Source of the DNA: Ideonella_A sakaiensis_A
Lineage (GTDB): Bacteria > Pseudomonadota > Gammaproteobacteria > Burkholderiales > Burkholderiaceae_C
DNA: 64,000 nucleotides
Reading direction: 5' to 3'
Assembly (NCBI RefSeq): GCF_048320135.1
Contig: NZ_CP182947.1
Coordinates: 2,356,001-2,420,000 of the forward strand
Shown here: piece by piece, positions 38,089 through 45,875 of the stretch
How the letters are laid out: every line of letters starts with the position of its first letter
Position numbering within the stretch: position 1 is the stretch's first letter
Made by a program: the position numbers and the translations under genes
Notes under the pieces: generated by a model
What the model was told of the DNA's origin: nothing
The model's database searches: none
Seen by the model: the letters and a program-made list of their open reading frames with translations, nothing else

Positions 38089-39312
38089 TCAGGCGGCGGC
38101 CCGCTGCAGCCGCCGTCCGGTGGTGGCCAGCGCTTCATCGATGACGCCGGCCAGCGCAGCAACGCCGGCTTCGATCTGTCCGGCATCAACCGTGACGAAG
38201 CTCAGCCGCAGGCAGTTTTTCTGCGGCTTGTCGGCAAAAAAGGCCTCGCCCGGCACATAGGCGACGCCCCGCTCGACAGCCCTTGGCAGCAGCGCCAATG
38301 CGTCACAGCCGGGCGGCAGCTCGATCCAGAAAAACATGCCGCCGCGCGGCGTCAGCCAGCGGCAGCCTGGTGGCATGTGCCGGGCCAGCGCAGCGCCCAT
38401 CGCATCGCGACCGGCGCGGTAGCGCTCGCGAACCGACGGCAGGTGACGATCGAGCAGGCCGTCGCGGACCACCTGGTGGACGATCCGCTGGTTCAGGCTC
38501 GGCGTGTGCAGGTCGGCAGCCTGCTTGGCCTGCAGCAGCTTCGGATAAACCGCCGGTGGCGCGACCAGATAACCGACCCGCAGTCCCGGCGCCAGCACCT
38601 TCGAGAACGAACCGAGGTAAATCGTGCCCTGCGGCCAGCGGGCTGCCAGCGGAGCCGGCGGCGGCTCGTCGTACCACAGCTCGCCATACGGGTTGTCCTC
38701 GATCAGCGGCAGCCCGGCGCGCCGTGCGGCGGCAACAACCGCATCACGCCGCGGCTCATCGAGACAGCGTCCGCCCGGATTCTGGAAATTGGGCAACAGG
38801 TACAGGAAGCGGGCGCCGGCGGCTTCACCGAGCCGCTCGGCGATCGGTCCGCCCTCGTCGCAGGCGACGCTCGCAAAACACGGCTCGCCCGGCGCAAAGG
38901 CCTGCAGCGCGCCGAGGTAGGTCGGCGCCTCGACCGCGACAAGGCTGCCGGCATCGATCAGCACCTTGCCGAGCAGGTCCAGCCCCTGTTGCGAGCCGGT
39001 GGTGATCAGTACCTGCGACGGATCGATGCGCATGCCTTGCCGGCCGAGATCGGCGGCGACCCATTCGCGCAACGGGCCGAAGCCTTCGCTCGACGCATAT
39101 TGCAGCGCCGCCTGCGGCGTATCGCGCAAGACCTGCGCGGTCGCCTCGCGCACCGCATCGATCGGGAAACTGTGCGGCGACGGCAGGCCGCCAGCCATCG
39201 AGATGAGGTCGGGCCGTTCGGCGAGCTTCAGGATCTCGCGGATCACCGACGCATTCATCCGCTCGGCCCGGCGCGCCAGACGAATCGGGTTGCTGGAATC
39301 GGAGTCGGTCAT
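38089..39312 (-). CDS. PLP-dependent class I/II aminotransferase (2-aminoadipate type)
   Basis: 407-residue fold-type I enzyme without a DNA-binding domain. Motifs: ISMAGGLPSPHSFP, the ITTGSQQGLDLLGKVLIDAG phosphate-loop region, LPNFQNPGG with the conserved Asn, EDNPYGELWY, the PLP lysine in YLGSFSKVLAPGLRVGYL, and LTPRGGMFFWIELP. These resemble LysN and related 2-aminoadipate or aromatic aminotransferases. The amino donor is unknown. Its ATG overlaps the EamA stop (ATGA), and PhzF follows after 21 bp. Confidence 0.92.
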   Translation of the reverse strand: MTDSDSSNPIRLARRAERMNASVIREILKLAERPDLISMAGGLPSPHSFPIDAVREATAQVLRDTPQAALQYASSEGFGPLREWVAADLGRQGMRIDPSQVLITTGSQQGLDLLGKVLIDAGSLVAVEAPTYLGALQAFAPGEPCFASVACDEGGPIAERLGEAAGARFLYLLPNFQNPGGRCLDEPRRDAVVAAARRAGLPLIEDNPYGELWYDEPPPAPLAARWPQGTIYLGSFSKVLAPGLRVGYLVAPPAVYPKLLQAKQAADLHTPSLNQRIVHQVVRDGLLDRHLPSVRERYRAGRDAMGAALARHMPPGCRWLTPRGGMFFWIELPPGCDALALLPRAVERGVAYVPGEAFFADKPQKNCLRLSFVTVDAGQIEAGVAALAGVIDEALATTGRRLQRAAA

Positions 39313-40280
39313 CGATGGCGCCTCGTCGTTGTGATGCGGGCAGCCGGCGATGGTGCCGGCTGACCAACGGCCATTTTCCGGCCGATAAAAACCGTCGCGA
39401 TGACCGCCAATGCGCTGACGACGGTCAACAGATCAAGCTGCTCGCCAAGCACAGGCACCGCAAACAGCAAGGCAGCGAACGGCTGCAGCAGCTGCACCTG
39501 GCTGACCCGCACCGTGCCGCCAAGCGCAAGGCCGCGGTACCAGGCAAAAAACCCCAACCACATCGAGAACACCGTGACATAGGCAAAGCCGCCCCAGGCG
39601 GCAAGCGGCGCCGGCTGCTCGGGCCAGCTCGCGAGCATCACCGGCGCAGTCAACGGCAGGCTCAGCACCAGCACCCAGCAGATCACCTGTTCAGCGCGAA
39701 CCGATGTCGATAACTGAGCACCGGCGACATAGCCGGTGGCGGCGCTGAATATCGCCAGCAGCAGCAGCCCATCGGCCGACGACAGCTGCCCGCCGCCTTG
39801 CAGCGCGGCAAAGCCGAGCACGATCAGGCACCCTGCCGTCGCGCTGAGCCAGAACCCGATGCTGGGCCGTTGCCGCAGGTGGACCGCAGCGAGCAGCGCG
39901 GTGGCCAGCGGCAACACGCCGGTGACGACGGCCGCATGCATGGCGTCGACTTCGCGCAGCGCCAGTGCAAGAAACAATGGAAATCCGACCACGGTGCCGG
40001 CCGCACAGACCGCCAGTGCCGGCAGGTGGCGGCGCTGCAGCAGCGGCGCACCGGTCAGCAGCAGCCAGGCCGCGCTGAGCAGGCCGGCCACCGCCGCACG
40101 GCCGGCCGTGACGAACAGCGGCGGCAGCGCCGGCGCGTCGGCAGGACCCACCGCCAGCCGCGTCATCGGCAGCGTCATCGCAAAGATCAGCACGCCGAGC
40201 ACACCCAGCCACAACCCGCGCTCGACCGCCTGGCCTTGCGCGGCGGCGCTGGTCGCATCGGCGAACGGCGTCTTTTTCAT
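39309..40280 (-). CDS. EamA/DMT-family permease
   Basis: Ten-helix drug/metabolite-type transporter of about 323 residues, made of two EamA repeats: LWLGVLGVLIFAMTLPMTRLAV starts the first and GYVAGAQLSTSVRAEQVICWVLVLSLPL the second, which ends in LQPFAALLFAVPVLGEQLDLLTVVSALAVIATVFIGRK. Such proteins often export amino acids or metabolites. The ATG at 40280 is preceded by an in-frame GTG at 40283. It is the first gene of the operon and is divergent from a MocR-type regulator, so it is its likely target. Confidence 0.9.
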   Translation of the reverse strand: MKKTPFADATSAAAQGQAVERGLWLGVLGVLIFAMTLPMTRLAVGPADAPALPPLFVTAGRAAVAGLLSAAWLLLTGAPLLQRRHLPALAVCAAGTVVGFPLFLALALREVDAMHAAVVTGVLPLATALLAAVHLRQRPSIGFWLSATAGCLIVLGFAALQGGGQLSSADGLLLLAIFSAATGYVAGAQLSTSVRAEQVICWVLVLSLPLTAPVMLASWPEQPAPLAAWGGFAYVTVFSMWLGFFAWYRGLALGGTVRVSQVQLLQPFAALLFAVPVLGEQLDLLTVVSALAVIATVFIGRKMAVGQPAPSPAARITTTRRHR

Positions 40281-40302
40281 CACCGCAGTTTATGGCAACG
40301 AT

Positions 40303-40348
40303 CAGTACAGAAGCAGTACACTTTTCCGGCACAACCCGCAGTCTGTAC
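40303..40348. promoter_or_regulatory. Putative MocR operator: repeated CAGTACA with an inverted copy
   Basis: The 96-bp divergent gap has CAGTACA at 40303-40309 and again at 40314-40320, an 11-bp step (one helical turn), then CTGTAC at 40343-40348, the inverse of GTACAG. MocR/PdxR regulators typically bind direct repeats plus an inverted half near their own promoter, so this layout suits control of both the regulator and the exporter operon. That these repeats are the binding site is inferred. Confidence 0.5.
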
Positions 40349-40376
40349 CGACGCTTTTTCCGATACACCGCCTCCG

Positions 40377-41870
40377 ATGAGCAGCGCAACATCGTCTCCG
40401 TGGCTGTCGCGTACTGCCAATGCAGCGCTCAGCGACCAGCTCGCCGCCCGCCTTGCCTTGCAGATCGACCAGGGCCTGCTCGCGCCGGGCAGCCGGCTGC
40501 CGTCGATACGCGCCTGCGCACAGCACCACGGCGTCAGTCCGAGCACGGTGGTCACCGCCTACGACAAGCTGCAGGCGCAGGGGCTGGCACAGGCCTTCCC
40601 GCAGCGCGGCTTTTTTGTCCGCGAAAGCGCTGGCCACCTGGCGGCCGGTTCGCGGCCGGAGCAGGCTCCCGCCGGCCCGCTGCCGCGTCGACCGCTGCCG
40701 ATCAGCGCAACGACGCTGATGCGCGGCATGTTCCAGGCACCGGGCCAGCAGCCGATGCCCGGGCTGGGCACGTTGCCGATCGAGTGGCTCGATCTGCCGA
40801 TGCTGTCGCAGGCGCTGAAAAAGGTCTGCAACGCAACCGGTCTGGCCGAACTGACGCTGCAATATGGCGAGCCGGCCGGTGACCTGCGGCTGCGCCGCGC
40901 GCTCGCGCTGCTGCTTGGCGAGCGCGGCGTGACGACTGTGCCAGAGCAGCTGGTCACCACCGTCGGCGCGACCCACGCACTCGACGTCGTCACGCGCAGC
41001 CTGCTGCGTGCGGGCGACACGGTGCTGGTCGACGAACCCGGCTGGTCGGTCGAATTTGCCCGGCTCCGCGCACTCGGCATGCGCCCGCTGGCGGTGCCGC
41101 GTCTCGACGACGGACCGGACCTCGAAGTGATGGGCCAGCTGATCGAGGCGCAACCGGCCGAGCACCGGCCGCGGCTTTATGTGACGGTTTCGGTGCTGCA
41201 CAACCCGACCGGCGGCTCGATTTCGCTGCAAAAGGCCCACCGGCTGCTGCAATTCGCGCAGCAACATTCGCTGTTCATTCTCGAAGACGACAGTTATGCG
41301 CACCTGGCGCCGCCGCATCTGCCCCGGCTCGCCGCACTCGATGCGCTCGAGCGGACGATCCTGGTCGGCGGCTTCTCGAAAATCCTCGCGCCGAGCTTTC
41401 GAGTCGGTTTTATCGCCGCGCCGAAGTCGCTGGTCGACCGCTTCGTCGATACCAAGCTGCTCAGCACGCTGAGCTCGCCGGCGCTGACCGAGCAGGCGCT
41501 GGCCTCGTGCCTCGAGTCGGGCCGGCTGCGCCGCCATGCCGAGCGGATCCGCCAGAAACTCGACGCCGCCCGGGCGCGCAGCGTGCAGCTGGCCGAGGCT
41601 CACAACTGCCGCTTTGCCGCTCCGCCGCGCGGCCTGTTCGGCTGGCTCGATGTCGGCTGCGATACCGAACGGCTCGCGTTGCGGATGCACGACGACGGCT
41701 GGCTGCTCGCACCGGGCAGCCTGTTTTTTGCGACACCCCGGCCGGGCTCGCTGATGCGGATCAATTTCGCAACCACCCAGCAGCAGCGGTTCTGGCAGGC
41801 CCTGGTCGCCGCCCGGCGTGAACTGGCCGGCCAAACGGCTTCAAACGTGGGGGGGAGTGCCCGAACCTGA
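40377..41870 (+). CDS. MocR/PdxR-type regulator (GntR HTH fused to aminotransferase fold)
   Basis: 497-residue transcription factor. N-terminal winged helix: SDQLAARLALQIDQGLLAPGSRLPSIRACAQHHGVSPSTVVTAYDKLQAQGLAQAFPQRGFFV. A linker joins it to a fold-type I aminotransferase domain: LQYGEPAGDLRLRRAL, VTTVGATHALDVVTRSLLRAGD, HNPTGGSIS, EDDSYAHLAP and the PLP lysine in LVGGFSKILAPSFRVGFI. The ATG at 40377 starts right before SSATSSPWLSR. It most likely senses an amino acid, amine or PLP itself and controls the divergent EamA-aminotransferase-PhzF-VOC operon. Confidence 0.92.
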   Translation: MSSATSSPWLSRTANAALSDQLAARLALQIDQGLLAPGSRLPSIRACAQHHGVSPSTVVTAYDKLQAQGLAQAFPQRGFFVRESAGHLAAGSRPEQAPAGPLPRRPLPISATTLMRGMFQAPGQQPMPGLGTLPIEWLDLPMLSQALKKVCNATGLAELTLQYGEPAGDLRLRRALALLLGERGVTTVPEQLVTTVGATHALDVVTRSLLRAGDTVLVDEPGWSVEFARLRALGMRPLAVPRLDDGPDLEVMGQLIEAQPAEHRPRLYVTVSVLHNPTGGSISLQKAHRLLQFAQQHSLFILEDDSYAHLAPPHLPRLAALDALERTILVGGFSKILAPSFRVGFIAAPKSLVDRFVDTKLLSTLSSPALTEQALASCLESGRLRRHAERIRQKLDAARARSVQLAEAHNCRFAAPPRGLFGWLDVGCDTERLALRMHDDGWLLAPGSLFFATPRPGSLMRINFATTQQQRFWQALVAARRELAGQTASNVGGSART

Positions 41871-41896
41871 CGCTTTTTGCGGCACTCCGATATAAT
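41867..41896 (+). promoter_or_regulatory. Promoter candidate for infA
   Basis: CTGACG (41867-41872), an 18-bp spacer and TATAAT (41891-41896) precede the IF-1 gene. Transcription would start near 41903, about 49 bases before the start codon. The -35 overlaps the end of the regulator gene. Confidence 0.5.
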
Positions 41897-41951
41897 CAGA
41901 GGCAAGGTGTCGATTCGATTTTTACGTTTCCACCTAGTTCAGGAGCCCCGT

Positions 41952-42215
41952 TTGGCCAAAGAAGAATTGATTGAAATGCAAGGCACCGTGACCGAGGTGC
42001 TGCCCGATTCCCGTTTTCGCGTCACGCTGGAAAATGGCCACCAATTGGTTGCCTATACGTCCGGCCGCATGAAAAAACACCATATCCGGATTCTCGCCGG
42101 AGATGCGGTTTCGCTCGAAATGTCGCCCTACGACCTGAGCAAGGGTCGCATCACCTTCCGCCACATCGAGCGGCAAGGCGGCGGTGCCCCCCCGGCACGC
42201 CGGCGCACGCACTGA
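41952..42215 (+). CDS. infA: Translation initiation factor IF-1, second-type copy, with TTG start
   Basis: 87-residue IF-1 of the OB fold: AKEELIEMQGTVTEVLPDSRFRVTLENGHQLVAYTSGRMKKHHIRILAGDAVSLEMSPYDLSKGRITFRH. The C-terminal tail (IERQGGGAPPARRRTH) makes it longer than the 72-residue E. coli form, which is characteristic of the extra IF-1 found in many betaproteobacteria. The start is TTG at 41952, placed six bases after AGGAG. The frame continues upstream to 41877, but those codons lie in the promoter and leader. It occludes the A-site of the 30S subunit together with IF-2 and IF-3. Confidence 0.93.
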   Translation: MAKEELIEMQGTVTEVLPDSRFRVTLENGHQLVAYTSGRMKKHHIRILAGDAVSLEMSPYDLSKGRITFRHIERQGGGAPPARRRTH

Positions 42216-42262
42216 CACCGCGTCACGGCCGGCCCGAAGCTGGCCGCTGATGGGGGTCTGCC

Positions 42263-44188
42263 TCAGGCCCGCTGGCCGAGAGCCTCCCAACGCTCCAGCG
42301 CCGCCATCAGCAAATCATCGATCTCGGCACACCGCCGCTGCGCTTGCGCAACCCGCGCCGCATCCTTGACATAGATTTCCGGGTCGGCAAGCAATTCGCC
42401 GAGCGCCTTCTGCTCGGCTTCGAGTGATTCGATCCGGCCCGGCAGTTCATCGAGCTCGCGCTGCTCCTTGTAGCTGAGCTTGGCGCGTTTCGGCTCTGCA
42501 GCAGCGGCCGGCGGCTTCGCGGCCGGCTTCGCCTCCACGCTGTCACGGCCCTTCTCGGCGCGCGTTGCCTGCTCGCGCAATGTGAGCGCACGCTGTCGTT
42601 GCAGCGCCCAGTCTTCGTAGCCGCCTTCATATTCGCGCCACAAACCTGGGCGCCCGCCGTAAGCCGGATCACCTTCCCAGGCGATCGTGCTGGTGACGAC
42701 ATTGTCGAGAAATCGCCGGTCGTGGCTGACCAGGAATACCGTGCCGGCGTAGTTCTGCAGCAGTTCCTCGAGCAATTCCAGCGTATCGATATCGAGATCG
42801 TTGGTCGGCTCGTCGAGCACCAGCACATTGGCCGGCAGTGCAAACAGGCGCGCCAGCAGCACCCGGTTTCGTTCGCCGCCGCTCAGCGTGCGCACCGGCG
42901 AATTGGCGCGCTCCGGCGAAAACAGAAAATCGTTGAGGTAACTCATCACGTGTTTGCGCTGGCCCGCAAACTCGACCCATTCGCTGCCCGGGCTGATCGT
43001 GTCGGCGAGCGTCGCATCGAGGTTCAGGCTGGCCCGCATCTGGTCGAAATAGGCGACCTCGATCCGGGTTCCCTGGCGCACCGTGCCGCTGGTCGGTTGC
43101 AATTCACCGAGGATCAGTTTCAGCAACGTCGTCTTGCCGGCGCCGTTCGGCCCGATCAGGCCGACCTTGTCGCCGCGCAGGATGGTCGCGCTGAAGCCGT
43201 CAACGACGGTCTTGCGCTGCGCGCCGTCACCGAAGCTCATCACGACATCCTTCAGTTCGGCAACGATCTTGCCGCTGGGCACGCCGGAATCGACTTCCAG
43301 CCGGACCTGGCCGAGTGAATCGCGACGCGCCTGGCGCTGCGCACGCAGCACCTGCAGCCGTTCGATGCGGGCGACGCTGCGCGTGCGCCGCGCTTCGACG
43401 CCCTTGCGGATCCAGACCTCCTCCTGCGCCAGCAATTTGTCGGCGCGTGCATTGGCCAGCGCCTCGGAGGCGAGTTGCTCCTCCTTCAGCCGCTCATAGG
43501 CGCTGAAATTGCCCGGATAACTGCGCAAATGGCCGCGGTCGAGTTCGACGATGCGCGTCGCGACACCATCGAGGAAGGCGCGGTCGTGGGTGATCAGCAT
43601 GACGCTGCCGGCAAAGCCGCGCAACAGTTCTTCCAGCCAGGCAATCGAATCGAGGTCGAGGTGGTTGGTTGGCTCATCGAGCAGCAGCACTTCGGGTACC
43701 GCGACCAGCGCCTGGGCCAGCGCGACGCGTTTTTTCATGCCACCGCTCAGCTCGCCGACCTGCCGGCTGCCGTCGAGATGCAGCCGGTCGAGTGTCGTCT
43801 CGACGCGTTGCTCCCAGTTCCATGCGTCGAGCGCCTCGATGCGCGTCTGCAAGGCATCGAGGTCGACGCCATCGGCGTGTTCCTCGTATCGCTGGCGCAG
43901 CATCTTCGCCTCGGCGACACCCTCGCTGACGACCTCGAATACGGTATGGCCGGCGTCGAAGACCGGCTCCTGCGGCACATAACGGATGCGCAGCCCCTGC
44001 GTCATCTGCAGCAGGCCGTCGTCGAGTTTTTCGAGGCCGGCCAGCACCTTCAGCAGCGACGACTTGCCGGCGCCATTGCGGCCGATCAGACCGAGCCGCT
44101 CACCGGTCTCCAGCGAAAAGGCGGCGTGGTCGAGCAGCGGCACATGGCCGAAGGCGAGCTGGGCATTGGAAAGCGATAACAGGGCCAT
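42263..44188 (-). CDS. uup: ABC-F ATPase Uup
   Basis: Cytosolic twin-ATPase of 641 residues with no membrane domain. The first cassette has GLIGRNGAGKSSLLK, LSGGMKKRVALAQAL and LLLDEPTNHLDLDS; the second has GLIGPNGAGKTTLLK, LSGGERNRVLLARL and LVLDEPTNDLDIDT. The interdomain arm (RKGVEARRTRSVARIERLQVLR) and a C-terminal coiled coil (LSYKEQRELDELPGRIESLEAEQKALGEL) match Uup, which is involved in ribosome function and precise transposon excision in E. coli. It converges with infA. Confidence 0.95.
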   Translation of the reverse strand: MALLSLSNAQLAFGHVPLLDHAAFSLETGERLGLIGRNGAGKSSLLKVLAGLEKLDDGLLQMTQGLRIRYVPQEPVFDAGHTVFEVVSEGVAEAKMLRQRYEEHADGVDLDALQTRIEALDAWNWEQRVETTLDRLHLDGSRQVGELSGGMKKRVALAQALVAVPEVLLLDEPTNHLDLDSIAWLEELLRGFAGSVMLITHDRAFLDGVATRIVELDRGHLRSYPGNFSAYERLKEEQLASEALANARADKLLAQEEVWIRKGVEARRTRSVARIERLQVLRAQRQARRDSLGQVRLEVDSGVPSGKIVAELKDVVMSFGDGAQRKTVVDGFSATILRGDKVGLIGPNGAGKTTLLKLILGELQPTSGTVRQGTRIEVAYFDQMRASLNLDATLADTISPGSEWVEFAGQRKHVMSYLNDFLFSPERANSPVRTLSGGERNRVLLARLFALPANVLVLDEPTNDLDIDTLELLEELLQNYAGTVFLVSHDRRFLDNVVTSTIAWEGDPAYGGRPGLWREYEGGYEDWALQRQRALTLREQATRAEKGRDSVEAKPAAKPPAAAAEPKRAKLSYKEQRELDELPGRIESLEAEQKALGELLADPEIYVKDAARVAQAQRRCAEIDDLLMAALERWEALGQRA

Positions 44189-44253
44189 GGAAGGTTTCGA
44201 GAACTGGGCCGGAGATTATCCGGCTTCATCGACGCCCGACCCGGCCCCGGTCA

Positions 44254-45240
44254 TCAACCCCCTGCTGCCGCCTCCAGCGCGTCGATGAACACCTTCGCGA
44301 CATCGAAGCCGGTCTGCTGGCTGATTTCCTGGAAACCGGTCGGGCTGGTCACATTGATCTCGGTGACAAAGTCGCCGATCACGTCGAGGCCGACCAGCAG
44401 CAGGCCGCGCTCGGCAAGCACCGGCCCGATCTGCTCGGCAATCTCTCGGTCGCGCGCCGACAACGGCTGGGCGACGCCCTTGCCGCCGACCGCCATGTTG
44501 CCGCGGATTTCGCTGCCCTGCGGAATGCGCGCCAGCGCATGCGGGATCGGCTTGCCGTCGATCAGCAGGATGCGCTTGTCGCCGGCGCTGATTTCCTTCA
44601 GATACCTTTGCACCATCACGCTTTGCGCGCCGTCGCGGTTCAGCGACTCGATGATGCTGCCGAGGTTCAGCCCGTCCGGACCGACGCGAAAAATGCCGGC
44701 GCCACCCATGCCGTCGAGCGGCTTGACGATGATGTCGCGGTGTTCGGCATGGAAGCGGCGGATCTCGGCGGCGTCACGCGTCACCAGCGTCTCGCCGGTC
44801 CACTGCGGAAATTCGAGGATCGCCAGCTTTTCCGGATGGTCGCGCAGCGCCTGCGGGCTGTTGAAGACGCGCGCGCCGCTGCGTTCGGCATGGCCGAGCA
44901 AATGCGTCGCGTAGAAATATTCGATGTCGAACGGCGGGTCGCTGCGCATCAGCACCGCATCGACATCGCGCAGTGCAAGCGGTGTTGCATCGCGCTCGGC
45001 AACCGGCTCGACGAACCAGTCGGCCACCGTCTCGCCGGCCGATGACTCGCGGGCGGCCTCGGTCAGCTCGATCCGCCGCACCGGCGCGCAGACCTCGCCG
45101 CCGTGTTGCCAGCGCAGATCGCGCGCCTGGCAGGCCAGCAACCGATGGCCACGGCGCGAAGCCTCGCGCATCATTGCAAAGGTGGTGTCCTTCGCGCTCT
45201 TGAATTTCTCGAGCGGATCGGCAACAAACAGCAGTTTCAT
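44254..45240 (-). CDS. gshB: Glutathione synthetase
   Basis: Adds glycine to gamma-glutamylcysteine using ATP. 328 residues with an N-terminal LLFVADPLEKFKSAKDTTFAMMREA, the MRSDPPFDIEYFYATHLL hinge, the ATP-grasp stretch IIVKPLDGMGGAGIFRV and the C-terminal EINVTSPTGFQEISQQTG. The ATG at 45240 is the family start. It sits with gshA (2.6 kb upstream) but the two are separated by kup and DUF1415, an unusual arrangement compared with adjacent gshA-gshB. Confidence 0.96.
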   Translation of the reverse strand: MKLLFVADPLEKFKSAKDTTFAMMREASRRGHRLLACQARDLRWQHGGEVCAPVRRIELTEAARESSAGETVADWFVEPVAERDATPLALRDVDAVLMRSDPPFDIEYFYATHLLGHAERSGARVFNSPQALRDHPEKLAILEFPQWTGETLVTRDAAEIRRFHAEHRDIIVKPLDGMGGAGIFRVGPDGLNLGSIIESLNRDGAQSVMVQRYLKEISAGDKRILLIDGKPIPHALARIPQGSEIRGNMAVGGKGVAQPLSARDREIAEQIGPVLAERGLLLVGLDVIGDFVTEINVTSPTGFQEISQQTGFDVAKVFIDALEAAAGG

Positions 45241-45311
45241 GGTGGATCTCGAAGGGATGACGTCCGGCGCCCGCACTGTTGCACAGATTCGCCGCCGGCG
45301 CCGGCGGCCGC

Positions 45312-45875
45312 TCAGCGGCCGAACAGCTTGCGCCAGCCGTCGTGGCCGAGGCGGCGCAGGGTCTTGATATTGCGCCGGTAGATCTCGTCCGGATCAGCGA
45401 CGCCGCGCAGCGCGCGTTCGACGCTGGCCTCGCGCAGCAGGTGCAGCATCGGATACGGCGAGCGGTTGCTGTAATTGTCGATGTCGTCAGGCTCACTGCC
45501 GTCGAAGCGGTAGTCGGGGTGGAAACTTGCAATCTGGATTTCGCCGTCGAGGCCGAGAGACTCGATGCAGGCATCGGCGATGCCGAGAAAGTCGTTGTAG
45601 TCGAAAAAATCGGCCAGCACGCCAGGATGGATCAGCAGTGTGGTTTCGATGTCTGCAGGGTCAGCCTTGGCCAGCAACTGCAGCTCGGCCTGCAATTCAG
45701 CGAGCAGATCGGCTTCGTCGCCTGCCCCGCTGCAGACAAAGCGGATCGAGCCGCTGCGCCGCACCGCGCCGGCAAACGGACACAGGTTCAGCCCGATCAC
45801 CGCCTTGTCGAGCCATTGCTGCGTCGCCTCGATCACCTGTTGCGGATCGCTGTCGGCCACCTTCGTTGACTCCAT
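45312..45875 (-). CDS. DUF1415-family protein
   Basis: 187-residue protein of unknown function, conserved in proteobacteria. The start region VIEATQQWLDKAVIGLNLCPFAGAVRRSGSIRF and the segment TTLLIHPGVLADFFDYNDFLGIAD are typical of DUF1415, and the end SPYPMLHLLREASVERALRG is also conserved. Its ATG overlaps the last base of the kup stop (TGATG), so it is co-translated with kup. No catalytic motif is evident. Confidence 0.85.
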   Translation of the reverse strand: MESTKVADSDPQQVIEATQQWLDKAVIGLNLCPFAGAVRRSGSIRFVCSGAGDEADLLAELQAELQLLAKADPADIETTLLIHPGVLADFFDYNDFLGIADACIESLGLDGEIQIASFHPDYRFDGSEPDDIDNYSNRSPYPMLHLLREASVERALRGVADPDEIYRRNIKTLRRLGHDGWRKLFGR

